Shown: positions 1 to 9,924 of the stretch, piece after piece
Numbering within the stretch: position 1 is the stretch's first letter
Layout: each line of letters begins with the position of its first letter
Assembly: GCA_025769875.1 (NCBI GenBank)
Contig: JAGFNK010000182.1
Location: forward strand, 30,402-94,401
Direction of reading: 5' to 3'
DNA length: 64,000 nt
Origin: Russula earlei
Lineage: Eukaryota; Basidiomycota; Agaricomycetes; Russulales; Russulaceae
Position numbers and translations under genes: made by a program
Notes under the pieces: model-generated
Told to the model about the DNA's origin: nothing
Databases searched by the model: none
The model's input: only the letters and a program-made list of their open reading frames with translations

Positions 1-1323
1 TGCTCGACGGCCTAATCAACGGTTCGGTTGCATTTTCACCGATCCCTCTGACTATGCAGGCTGTGAACGTTTCGTTGTCTGGTTTATTGAGTGGCTAATG
101 AGGTGTTCAGAGGGTGTTACCGCCGCTCTGAATCCGTTTTGGGATTTCAGAAATCTAATACCGGGGATCTCCGACCTAAACCGATCGATCATTGGCAACT
201 TCGCTCGTGACAAACTTGGATTAGTTATAACATGGTTCGGCTGACTTTCTCTTCTCATGGGAATCGACATTGAATGGAATGCCTGGCTTCACTGAGATCT
301 CTGTACTCTCGCATCCCACCTGGATCAAATAATCTCACAACCGTAGGTAGGGGATTGCGCCCACTCCAGTTGGGCATCCCAGAAACCGTTCTCCGAGACT
401 ATCTGTCATTGGAAAGGGCGTGCTACTCGCCAGTCCTCTCACTTGCAACCCAATTTGACGTATTCGATGCTCTTCCTGCGCCGTAGTTGGGTCTTGGAGC
501 CCTGCGGGACGAAATCGGTCTTGAATCCAAAAAAAACGGTGCGCGATGTGGAGTTTTCGAACGCCATGCTACCACGACTGCTTCCTCACGAGCCGCGGCG
601 GATTCTTCCACTGACACGTCCGCCTCCCGTTCTTCGTCGGCGTTTCCATTGTGCAACGCCACCCCTTCATCGCCTTACGCTCGACCCCCCGTCGTCTCCG
701 CGACATGTCCATCGGAGGTGGTGCCTCCGCAGTGAGTCGCGGTCGTCCCGGTCGACCTCCTAGTTGCCATTCACATGTCCCACCTTATGTCTCAGTGTTT
801 CAGGCCATTCCAGATTGCCCACGCCCCACGAAAATCGCGCACCGCGCTACGACCAGCAGACGAGCGACCACGGGGCGATCCGGCTGTACCACCTCGCCAC
901 ACCCTCCTTACGTGCCTCCATCCAATCCTGTCATTCCGGACCCTCAACTCAACAGCAGCGACGCTTCGAGACGGGCACCACCACATCCGAGTCGATGCCG
1001 GTATCACGTCTCCCGAGATGCCACGCGCCTCAGGCTGTCTCCTTTTCCTTTCGTTTTCCCCCCTGACAGGTCTCGTTACGGAGCTCATAGTTCAACGCCG
1101 GTCTCTTTTTCCATCTTAAGCGTTAATATTTTTTTTGGACGTTATGCCGACGATGTCGACAGCTCGCTTCGCTCAATAATTGTGTATTCGACGCTGTCGT
1201 CACATCACCTCCCCCCCCTCACTTCCCCCCCTCATTCATTTTTATATTCTGGAAATGCCTTCTTACAGTCTATGGCAACTTTTCCTCCAGGTGCGACTCT
1301 GCCGATGGGTCTCCATTGGATGA
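1..1323. other. No recognisable gene
   Basis: I find no coding region I can support here. Reading frames between about 440 and 1370 are open for up to 238 codons, but their composition (Pro, Ser, Arg, His rich, overlapping on both strands) is what GC-rich non-coding DNA gives. No LTR, terminal repeat or conserved domain was recognised. Confidence 0.5.
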
Positions 1324-1641
1324 GACTGCACTTTAGGGCATGGGTCTGCATCCGAACACCAGGATGACAGGACACTAAACAAACCTGATGTTTACTACAT
1401 CGGAGTCTCAGTCCTGGAGGAGCATGAAGATCGTGAATTTCATTTGTCCCGAGAAGGAGTATGTTTTTCTGAGCTCATGAAAATACCCACTGACATTGGT
1501 CACGACTCAAGGAGACCCTTGGGAAAGCTCCGACTGTGGACGAAGTTTATTGACCTTTTGTCCGAAATTGACAGTGAACTCAACACATGTGATAAGTGCT
1601 CACGTATGGCCCATCACACCCTCGAGGACAGTTGGTCATAA
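1324..1641 (+). CDS. Hypothetical coding fragment, unknown function
   Basis: The frame is open from 1324 to a TAA at 1639-1641 without a convincing start codon near its beginning, so this would be an internal or terminal exon. The predicted text includes KPDVYYIGVSVLEEHEDREF and has a balanced amino-acid composition with a hydrophilic helical middle and two cysteines near the end (CDKC). I do not recognise the family. It may be a relic of a gene now surrounded by repeats. The evidence is only frame length and composition. Confidence 0.22.
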   Translation, partial: DCTLGHGSASEHQDDRTLNKPDVYYIGVSVLEEHEDREFHLSREGVCFSELMKIPTDIGHDSRRPLGKLRLWTKFIDLLSEIDSELNTCDKCSRMAHHTLEDSWS

Positions 1642-2424
1642 GTACCAAAGCGTGCGTTATATCTTATTACGTTTCTCATGTCCCTTCTGTACAAGCTCCT
1701 GATGACAGGTTTAGGGTGGCCTGGCTAGGGAGACAAGCGAGGCGAGGTACAATGTCGAAGACTGAGGTTGGCCTTCCCAGCATCATGACAATGTTCAGCA
1801 CAGAACGATCAACGCCCGAGGTCACATGGCATTGTTGTACGTGACTCCTTGAGTGTTGCGCGCGAACGAGGGATGCTGCTGCCAAGGCTTATGTTTATGT
1901 GGCGAATGTGAGGTGACAGATAAATGGCGACATGGCAACCAGACGCCACATTTCCCACCCGGTTGACGCAAAATGATGTGGACCGCACCGTCATTATCGC
2001 GACTGGTGCTTACGCATTTTGAGCGTCGTGTTAGCCTCATGAACCACTGTGTGCGCTCTTCATAGTAGGCTGCATTGAATAGGGAAGATAACGCGTACGA
2101 CGCGGCCTGCTGTAGATTGATTACAGCTCTCCTGGGCTGGCATGGCATGGCATTTCCCGAGTCTGCTTGAATTCACATAAGACCCACGAAGGGGACGGCA
2201 ATGGAATGCTGGACGCCGTACCATAATGTCAGCATGAAAAAAAAAACTTGCTTCATGGCCTAGTCATATCGTTCGTCACGTCCTGCCTTGCCTTGAAAAG
2301 TTCTGAGGGCTGACTATTTTTACTAGTGGACTCCGAGTCTGACATCCGACAAACCATATCTTGAGGTCAGGTTGCGGGACACTCTATGAGTGGGAAATAC
2401 ACTGGCACGCATGTCGTCGTCTGA

Positions 2425-3009
2425 TTGATTTACCATTTCGTGGACATCAGATTGAATGTGGGAATTGTCGATGCCTCGATCGATCTCAGGGCGATGAACT
2501 CCTCGCTACAATTCACCGCTGGAGTGCCAGAGAGGTTCCGTGGCCGCGCCGTCCAAGAACTCTGCGAATTGTATATCCCGATTGAGAACCACAGCACCTT
2601 TGTAGAGAATCCCGTCGAGGGCATGCCCACAACTGACTCGGATCGTCGCCCCAGGCCGCCTCCCCCCCCCCTTACTGGCCCCCCCGTCTCCAGGGCCGCC
2701 ATGAGAACAATCATCGACGGCATTTCAGAGGCGCCGTCCGATCGCGGGCATGAACCCGCGAACCTTATCCACGCGGCGTCGTTGTGCTGCACATCCACAC
2801 TTTCACTGGCAGTGCGCATTGTAGTCATCACCAGTGCGGTACAACATCCTGCTTCGATTGTGTCCGACTCCAACTCGTCGCACGGCCAACATAAACGTTG
2901 GCCGGCGTATCGGCGGGAACAGGATATTGCAATCACTGTGATGCATGGACCATTGTCAGAAATTGGGTGGCTACCGAAGACATGGTCATTGGACAGCTGT
3001 GAGCTTTGA
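2425..3009 (+). CDS. Hypothetical coding fragment, unknown function
   Basis: The frame is open for 194 codons with no ATG at its beginning. The first third looks protein-like (it contains FTAGVPERFRGRAVQELCEL). It is followed by a proline run coded by a C-rich tract near 2660. The opposite strand is also open over the same interval, so at least one of the two is a shadow. No domain was recognised and no neighbour suggests a role. Confidence 0.18.
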   Translation: MIYHFVDIRLNVGIVDASIDLRAMNSSLQFTAGVPERFRGRAVQELCELYIPIENHSTFVENPVEGMPTTDSDRRPRPPPPPLTGPPVSRAAMRTIIDGISEAPSDRGHEPANLIHAASLCCTSTLSLAVRIVVITSAVQHPASIVSDSNSSHGQHKRWPAYRREQDIAITVMHGPLSEIGWLPKTWSLDSCEL

Positions 3010-3192
3010 TCGCCCTGACTTGAGTCTTGCTGTGTACAGCCGTGACTTTTGTAAGTGCCGGCAGTGATCGTCAAAATTTCAACTAGCATGGACGCGTATG
3101 CATAATTTCCGAGTGAACAACCACAACAAGGGGAAAATTTGCAATGAGAGTAGCCTAGATGGGGTGAGTAGATTAAACTAGATAGCGGACGA

Positions 3193-3628
3193 TGTTGAGA
3201 TAAAGAGTAGCCGAAGCGTTGACGCGTCGGCCTAAACTGTCCGGGCGGCCCACAGGCCCGGACCACATAAGCGTTTCAGCTCAATTGATGAAACGCGTAC
3301 GATAACAAAATTGATAGTATGATCTAAGACAATCGGTAGCTAGCACATAGCGATCGTGAAAACAATTTGATAGTTACTATAGACAAAATAATTAGGGACA
3401 CTCTCAGATACTTAAGAGCGTCGTACATACAGTAGATACTTCAGTTTCGTCTCACAGAAACTGAAGTAAGTACTTACTATCTCACGATCTTATCAGTAGC
3501 TGATTACGCGTTGTAGTATCATTTTTATTAGGTAAATATGACACAATAGTTTCGTCTCACAGAAACTGAATATCATTTTTATTAGATCTATTACGATCTA
3601 ATCTACTTTATCACTGCGCGATTCAACA
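3193..3628 (+). repeat. Copia-1 5' LTR
   Basis: 436 bp, TG...CA ends. It should hold the element promoter and the transcript start. The right half carries the E1/intron/E2 arrangement annotated at 3445-3585. A related solo LTR lies at 42722-43155. Confidence 0.96.
3445..3585 (+). other. Duplicated spliced-leader structure in Copia-1 5' LTR
   Basis: E1 is 3445-3465 (21 nt). Intron-like segment 1 is 3466-3516 (51 nt, GTAAGT...TTGTAG). E2 is 3517-3531 (15 nt). The gap is 3532-3549 (18 nt, GTAAAT...ATAG). E1 is repeated at 3550-3570 and E2 at 3571-3585, now directly fused. Gap plus repeated E1-E2 reads as a second intron (3532-3585, 54 nt) with a CTGA branch-like site and a pyrimidine-rich end. 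E1 with flanking bases folds as a hairpin (TTCAGTTTC pairs with GAAACTGAA). Confidence 0.85.
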
Positions 3629-3640
3629 GGTTATGGGCCC
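3629..3640 (+). promoter_or_regulatory. Copia-1 primer-binding site (initiator tRNA-Met anticodon arm)
   Basis: GGTTATGGGCCC follows the LTR directly. It is the reverse complement of GGGCCCATAACC, the anticodon arm of eukaryotic initiator tRNA-Met, and not of a tRNA 3' end. Drosophila copia is known to prime from an internal initiator-Met fragment in the same way. Confidence 0.85.
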
Positions 3641-3877
3641 TGCCCAATACTAAATTCCCAAGACAGAAATCCACACACAAGCTCACACAGTCTATCGACA
3701 CATTCTCTCTCCTTCACGAGCCACTGTTCATCAGAACGACACCCCACACTTTTGGTACTTGGATCGAAGTTTTGACCCACGCGTCAGGGGTACTGATCGG
3801 ATTTCTAACATCTGGCACGCGTATTTGCTCCACTTGCCCAGATTGGTTTTATCACCTCGTTTACCTAATCGAATCAC

Positions 3878-6800
3878 ATGGCACCCTCAATTTTTACGTT
3901 CCCGCCCGGAGTCACAATGGAGATCTTCGATGGGTCTAATTGGTCCACTTGGTCTTCACGCGTACTCGCAGTTTGCCGAATGAACGGATTTAGGCATCAT
4001 ATCACGGATTCCCCGCCGTCCCCTCCGGACACAGCTTGGGACTCGGAGGAGCAGGTCCTCCTTGGAGTCTTTGAGGTCTATGTGCAGAAAGACATCTTAC
4101 TGGCAGTTTCCGATGATACTAAGTTCAAATCGTGCAAAGACAAATGGGAGGAACTAAAGCGCGCGTACGGAGGCGTGGGGTCTATGGCCGCGTTCAATAG
4201 CTGGGTCTCCCTGACAGGAACGGCCCTAGACGACACTACCCCAATGCTTCCACAATTACAGAAACTTAATGACGCGCGGAACACTCTCCAAAACAATGAT
4301 ATGAAGATTTCTGATCTTCAATTTAGCTTCATTCTGATCAAAGCGTTACCCGACGCTTACTCGGCTGTCGCCTCGACTATTCTCGCGGCTGGCGCTCCAA
4401 AAGATCTTTCCCCGCAAACGATCCAGGAACGGATCCTCAATGAGGAAGGTCGCCGGGCCGGCCCCTCCGCGTCCCTCAATAAAGTCGCTCCAGTAAAGAA
4501 GGACAAAGACAAGTCCAAAATAAAGTGTTACTATTGTCAGAAACTCGGACACAAGTCACCGGAGTGCAGGAAGAAAAAGAAGGATGAGGAGGAGAAGGCG
4601 AAGAAAGGAAAGGGGGCTGCAGGAGGCGCTCAGACGTCCAAAGTCAACGCGCACATAGTGGAGACTACTGCCACTATTACCGAAGTATCGGATGATGATA
4701 ATGAAATACGTGTTTCTCTCTACGCGACAGCCCGATCCCGTTGGATGGTCGATTCCGGAGCGACTCATCATATTACGCCGTTCCGCTCCGACTTCATTTC
4801 TTGGGCTCCAGCGTCCGGATCTGTTAGTCTTGGAGGTCATGCTGTCATCTCACAGATTGGGACTGGATCGGTTTCCGTCAGGCCGTCAGGAGGAACTGGG
4901 GATGTTCAATTGACTCTTTCAGATGTTATGCATGTTCCGGAAGCCGACGCGCGGTACTTCTCAGTGTCAGCGCTACTCCGGAAGGGGGGTCAAATAACAT
5001 TCACTAAAGATGGCTTCCAGATCCACATCAAAGATCGGAAGATCGCGCAAGGGTACATGGAGAATAATCTATTCTGGTTTGACCTATCCATTCCGTCCCT
5101 ACACGCGCAGAGTGGTGCGCTATCACTCGACATCTGGCATCAGCGGATGGGACATATGTCCCGGAACGCACTCATACGTTACAGCGATTCCGTTAATGGA
5201 ATTTCGCTTAGCTCAACCGACAAGGATCTCGCCCCTTGCCCAGGGTGTCAACTCGGCAAGCAGCCGAGACTTCCTTTCTCGGGTTCCTCTAAACGCTCGG
5301 AACGGAGATTGCAAATCGTACACAGCGATCTAGCCGGTCCGATGCAAGTCCGGTCTATCCGGGGCGCAAGTTATTTCGCGACATTTATCGACGACTACTC
5401 CCGCTTTGGAGTAGTGTACTTTCTCAAAACAAAAGATCAGTGTGCAGACGCCTTCAAGAAATATATGGCTTGGGCTGAAAATCAAACGAGCGAGACAGTT
5501 AAGGCTTTGCACTCGGATCGCGGTGGAGAATACATGTCGGGCGCCCTTAGATCGGTACTAACGCAGAAGGGGATCGAGCACAAATTAACGATGCCAGGTT
5601 CCCCACAACAGAACGGATTAGCGGAGCGATGGAACCGGACCCTGGAAGACAAGATGCGCGCCATGATACACAGCGCCGGTCTAACTCTCGGGTTTTGGGA
5701 ACTGGCTACTGATGCTGCAGTTCACATTCACAATCGCACGCCCACTCGCGTTCTCGGTTGGCGCACCCCTCATGAATTGTGGGACTCCGGACACATCCCG
5801 GACGTCTCTTACTTCCGAGTTTTTGGATGCAGGGCATATGTACATGTCCCTGACGCTAAGCGGAAGAAGCTCGATCCCAAGGCGATCGAAATGACATTCG
5901 TCGGCTATGAATCAGGATCTAAAGGCTACCGCCTATGGAATCCAGCCACTCGGAAAATAGTACTTTCGCGTGATGTAACATTCGACGAAGCGTTCTTCCC
6001 AGCAAAGGCAAGCGGTGGACCGTCCGCCTTGCCCATGCTACCCCTGGTCCCTGCCGGACCTATTACATTTTCCCTCCCGGAACCTGTCCCTCACCAACCG
6101 GATGGCCGCGCGCCTCCGGAGACCCCTGCAAATCTTGCGGCGACACCTCCGAATGTCTCAGTGTACCATACTCCCCCGTCTCGCATTCCTATCCCGACCC
6201 CTCCGGCACTTCCGCGACCCGCCTTCATGACGCGTCCACCCTCGCCTCGTAGACTTAGAGCTAACCCGCGTCCAAACCCAAGATATTTCGGTGAGGACAA
6301 CGCGGAACGTCCAGCTCGGAGAGGGCGCGTATCGCATACGGCCCTGTTAGCGACTGCCAAGGCGCTAAATCCTGTATCTTATCGGGAAGCGATGGAATCG
6401 GACTCAGCCGATGAATGGAAAGCCGCGTGTCAGTATGAGATAGACGCGCTTGCCAGAAATGGTACCTGGGATCTAGTCGATCTACCGCCGGGCCGTAAGG
6501 CCGTGAAATCAAGATGGGTATTTGCACGCAAATCGGATGGCCAATTTCGCGCGCGCGTTGTAGCCAAGGGGTTTACACAAATTGAAGGACTTGATTACAG
6601 TGACACTTTCTCTCCAGTAGCGAGATTTGAGTCTTTGCGACTCTTGTTAGCGTTGGCCGCGCTAGAGGATTGGGAGATCCACCAGATGGACGTCAAGTCG
6701 GCGTTCCTGAACGGGCTACTGGACGAAGAGATTTACATGGAGCAACCACAAGGATTCACTGTTCCGGAGACATCACACCAAGTTTGCCGCCTAAAGAAGG

Positions 6801-7837
6801 CGATCTACGGTCTCAAACAAGCTTCGCGCGCATGGAACCTGCAGTTTCATGGGGTTCTCATTGAGCTCGGCTTCACGCGCACGCATTCTGATGCCGGCGT
6901 CTATCATCGCCAAGACGCGGGGGGATCCACTATCATTATCATCCTCTATGTCGATGATATCACAATCTTAAGCGACTCGCGCGCGCAGATCACTGGCATC
7001 AAACAATCACTGTCTACACGCTATGAGATGACTGATCTAGGCGAGATCGAGTCCTATCTTGGGATCCGCGTAACGCGCGATCGCTCGGCTAAAGTGTTAG
7101 ACATTGACCAATCTAGGTACATCTCGGAGATCGTTAATCGCTTCGGGATGGCGGATTCCAATCCGGTCCGCACCCCACTTCCGTCCGGCGTGGAAATACA
7201 TCTGGTTAAGCATACTGGACAGGCAACGCCTTCGGAAATAAAGTACTACCAGAGAATAATTGGCAGCCTCCTGTATGTGCAAATCGGAACGCGTCCAGAC
7301 ATCTCTTTTGCAGTCTCGCGTCTTGCACAGTATTCCAGCAATCCGTCAGCACAGCACCTACGCCTTGCAAAATATGTGCTATCTTATCTTAACAGCACAG
7401 CCCAACTAAAGCTACATTACGATGGCGCGCAAGGCGTCGGACTGCACGGATACTCCGATTCTAGTCTCGGAGATGACGCAGATGACTTTCACTCCACTTC
7501 GGGCTATGTATTCTTGCTATCCGGAGCTGCGATTTCCTGGTCCTCGCGTAAACAGAAGACCATCGCCCAGAGCACCACTCAAGCCGAGTATATGGCCCTA
7601 GCCGACGCAGCTAATCAAGCCGCGTGGTATCGGAGCTTCTTCTCCGAAATCGGCTACGATATCACTGATCTGATTCCGCTCCATGGTGATAACAAAGGCG
7701 CCGTAGATCTTGCGCTCAATCCCGTCACCGGAAGAAGATCAAAACATATCCCCATAAAGCATCACGCAATCAGACAGTACATCGAGGACGGACTAATTGA
7801 TCTAGTCAGAACGCCCACAGCAGAGATGCTTGCCTGA
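3878..7837 (+). CDS. Copia-1 gag-pol polyprotein, frameshifted near its C terminus
   Basis: The 1319-residue frame starts at the ATG at 3878. Domains: copia-type gag (about 20-190); CCHC knuckle 217-230 (CYYCQKLGHKSPEC); aspartic protease with DSGA at 292; integrase zinc-binding HHCC from about 421 (HQRMGH); integrase core D484, D547, E583 with 35 residues between the last two; reverse transcriptase with YVDD at 1024-1027; RNase H with its first Asp near 1194. The frame ends early at a TGA (7835-7837). One extra T there shifts the frame: the next frame continues DGLTKPH and stops at 7902-7904, matching the usual copia tail. Everything else is intact, so the element is one base from a full polyprotein. 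Confidence 0.95.
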   Translation: MAPSIFTFPPGVTMEIFDGSNWSTWSSRVLAVCRMNGFRHHITDSPPSPPDTAWDSEEQVLLGVFEVYVQKDILLAVSDDTKFKSCKDKWEELKRAYGGVGSMAAFNSWVSLTGTALDDTTPMLPQLQKLNDARNTLQNNDMKISDLQFSFILIKALPDAYSAVASTILAAGAPKDLSPQTIQERILNEEGRRAGPSASLNKVAPVKKDKDKSKIKCYYCQKLGHKSPECRKKKKDEEEKAKKGKGAAGGAQTSKVNAHIVETTATITEVSDDDNEIRVSLYATARSRWMVDSGATHHITPFRSDFISWAPASGSVSLGGHAVISQIGTGSVSVRPSGGTGDVQLTLSDVMHVPEADARYFSVSALLRKGGQITFTKDGFQIHIKDRKIAQGYMENNLFWFDLSIPSLHAQSGALSLDIWHQRMGHMSRNALIRYSDSVNGISLSSTDKDLAPCPGCQLGKQPRLPFSGSSKRSERRLQIVHSDLAGPMQVRSIRGASYFATFIDDYSRFGVVYFLKTKDQCADAFKKYMAWAENQTSETVKALHSDRGGEYMSGALRSVLTQKGIEHKLTMPGSPQQNGLAERWNRTLEDKMRAMIHSAGLTLGFWELATDAAVHIHNRTPTRVLGWRTPHELWDSGHIPDVSYFRVFGCRAYVHVPDAKRKKLDPKAIEMTFVGYESGSKGYRLWNPATRKIVLSRDVTFDEAFFPAKASGGPSALPMLPLVPAGPITFSLPEPVPHQPDGRAPPETPANLAATPPNVSVYHTPPSRIPIPTPPALPRPAFMTRPPSPRRLRANPRPNPRYFGEDNAERPARRGRVSHTALLATAKALNPVSYREAMESDSADEWKAACQYEIDALARNGTWDLVDLPPGRKAVKSRWVFARKSDGQFRARVVAKGFTQIEGLDYSDTFSPVARFESLRLLLALAALEDWEIHQMDVKSAFLNGLLDEEIYMEQPQGFTVPETSHQVCRLKKAIYGLKQASRAWNLQFHGVLIELGFTRTHSDAGVYHRQDAGGSTIIIILYVDDITILSDSRAQITGIKQSLSTRYEMTDLGEIESYLGIRVTRDRSAKVLDIDQSRYISEIVNRFGMADSNPVRTPLPSGVEIHLVKHTGQATPSEIKYYQRIIGSLLYVQIGTRPDISFAVSRLAQYSSNPSAQHLRLAKYVLSYLNSTAQLKLHYDGAQGVGLHGYSDSSLGDDADDFHSTSGYVFLLSGAAISWSSRKQKTIAQSTTQAEYMALADAANQAAWYRSFFSEIGYDITDLIPLHGDNKGAVDLALNPVTGRRSKHIPIKHHAIRQYIEDGLIDLVRTPTAEMLA

Positions 7838-7930
7838 TGGTCTAACCAAGCCGCACGCTCATGTGTTGCTTCAGACTTTCATCACTGGATTAGGTCTCAT
7901 CTGATCTAATCTACTGACTGTCTAGATCAC

Positions 7931-7937
7931 GGGGGGA
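7931..7937 (+). promoter_or_regulatory. Copia-1 polypurine tract
   Basis: GGGGGGA lies immediately before the 3' LTR and is the expected plus-strand primer for second-strand synthesis. Confidence 0.8.
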
Positions 7938-8373
7938 TGTTGAGATAAAGAGTAGCCGAAGCGTTGACGCGTCGGCCTAAACTGTCCGGGCGGCCCACAG
8001 GCCCGGACCACATAAGCGTTTCAGCTCAATTGATGAAACGCGTACGATAACAAAATTGATAGTATGATCTAAGACAATCGGTAGCTAGCACATAGCGATC
8101 GTGAAAACAATTTGATAGTTACTATAGACAAAATAATTAGGGACACTCTCAGATACTTAAGAGCGTCGTACATACAGTAGATACTTCAGTTTCGTCTCAC
8201 AGAAACTGAAGTAAGTACTTACTATCTCACGATCTTATCAGTAGCTGATTACGCGTTGTAGTATCATTTTTATTAGGTAAATATGACACAATAGTTTCGT
8301 CTCACAGAAACTGAATATCATTTTTATTAGATCTATTACGATCTAATCTACTTTATCACTGCGCGATTCAACA
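7938..8373 (+). repeat. Copia-1 3' LTR
   Basis: 436 bp, no difference seen from the 5' LTR. The E1/intron/E2/gap/E1-E2 structure recurs at 8190-8330 (E1 8190-8210, intron 8211-8261, E2 8262-8276, gap 8277-8294, fused copy 8295-8330). Target duplication GACGA follows. Confidence 0.96.
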
Positions 8374-9424
8374 GACGACAGAGGGTATAATGAGAGCTCG
8401 AAATAAACAACAACGTGCGCAATACGATAACGCCAAAAAACAAAGGTAAGAGGTAGAACTCTTCATTTAGGTTCAGGAATAGCTGCTTTGCGGCCAAGGA
8501 CGTAGCCGATAGTGCAATACCAATGACCAATTGACCGCCAGATAGTAACCGGCCACAGCTCATTTTTGCGAGCAATCCGTGATCGCAACTTCCACGTACT
8601 CAGCTTGCCCTTGATCTCAGAAAATCGGGTGACCACCTCCTCCATAGTGGGGCGCTTCGTCGGATCGTCTTGCACCATATCGGCCACAAGTGGTTTCATG
8701 AATTCGAATCCTTTGCATTTCTTTTTTTTTTTTTTTCAGAATGGTATTCCGGAGGAGAAATAAAGGTAAAAACCTGGATATAATTCTCTCGAACCACGTT
8801 TCCAAGGTAGTATACATCAGTGGGAAATGGATTACACGGTGTGCTCATGTCCTGGTGCTCCGGTGCAGACTTATCGCCACCACGTAGTTTCTTTTCAAGT
8901 GGTGGCCCATTTGCAGGATCGTATCGACGGGACAGGCCGAAGTCGATAAGGAGGTACCTTGTAGGACGTCGCGTTCGCGAATACCACTTTGCCTTTCGGC
9001 GGAAATCTTTACCTCGCTCAATGGCAGCGGGATGAAATGGATTAGGGAACATATTTGATGGGTCAAGCATGATGTTCTCCGAAGTGCAGTCCCTGGTGGA
9101 GGCAACATGAGAAAAATGAACATGTGTATTAAAAGTAACAACATACCGGTGGGCGACGTTGTTCTCGTGCATGAATTGGACACCCTAGTCAGGGTCCACA
9201 ATTGCATGATTTAATTCAAGAACAGATATCACTCACATCACATATCTGGGCAAAGAAGGTGACGAACACTCCATAGGTTTGAAGGGGGGGATTGTAAAAT
9301 GGACGTATCAAGGGATGCACGATGATTGGGGGATCATTAGGAAGCTCGATGATATCCAATAATTGTACACAATGATTTCGTGGGTTGGAGAAAAGGGGTG
9401 AGGTCGAGAAAAGCTTGTTAATTT

Positions 9425-9924
9425 TGAAGCGAGCCAAACCAGGGCGCGCAGAGTTCGTGGGGCTGGACGGCGATCCAAAGACAGTTGTCTTGACCCAAGA
9501 GCAAGAGGAATGTAAGGAGGAGGAAGGGAGAAGAGAAGGAGAGGAGAGGAGAGTAAGATCGCTCGCGCGCAGTTGTTTCTGACTGAAGGTAAGAGGAACT
9601 CAAGAAGACTGTATTCTTCCTCTTTTTCTACTACAGAGTAGCTAGGTGTTTTATATGCAGGAGAGAAGTACTAAGGATGAAAGGCATGAAAGGGAGATAG
9701 GCATGAAAGAGAATCAAGACTGGTCGAGACGGTCGAGGCCATGGTGAAAGGCCTGAGACGCGAACGCGTCGCGTGTGCCGAGGCGTGGCGTGCGCACGTG
9801 GTCGGTGGCGAGGACTGGGCGATGCAATGCGAGGAAGGAGGCAAGGTGTGGGAGGAGGCCGAGTGTCACGCATCGCGCGCGGTCCGCATGTGGTTCCGAG
9901 GCCAGCGATATGGCTCACCTTACA
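9425..9924 (-). repeat. G-1 3' LTR (element orientation)
   Basis: 500 bp, identical to 12749-13248 as read. It contains a TATA-like stretch near 9650 (minus strand CATATAAAAC) followed by an AG-rich leader. Confidence 0.9.

Larger units (their letters stand above)
3193..8373 (+). mobile_element. Copia-1, full-length Ty1/copia LTR retrotransposon
   Basis: The element is 5181 bp with two 436-bp LTRs that I read as identical, and a perfect 5-bp target duplication GACGA at 3188-3192 and 8374-8378. Both LTRs begin TGTTGAG and end CAACA. Internal order is primer-binding site, leader, one long gag-pol frame, polypurine tract. Integrase precedes reverse transcriptase, which defines the copia (Pseudoviridae) order. 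Identical LTRs mean a very recent insertion. It lies 90 bp beyond the stop codon of the kinase gene K1. Confidence 0.97.

Noticed and set aside
2362..2386. Short resemblance to P1 (AGGTCAGGTTGCGGGACACT against GGCTCAGGTTGCGGACACTC)
   Set aside because: The match does not extend to either side and the frame is not kept, so a third P gene is not supported.
3445..3585. Repeated hairpins as a CRISPR-like array or simple tandem repeat
   Set aside because: Only two units, lying inside LTRs, with one unit split by a GT...AG segment; a plain tandem duplication does not explain the exact junction match or the matched variants.
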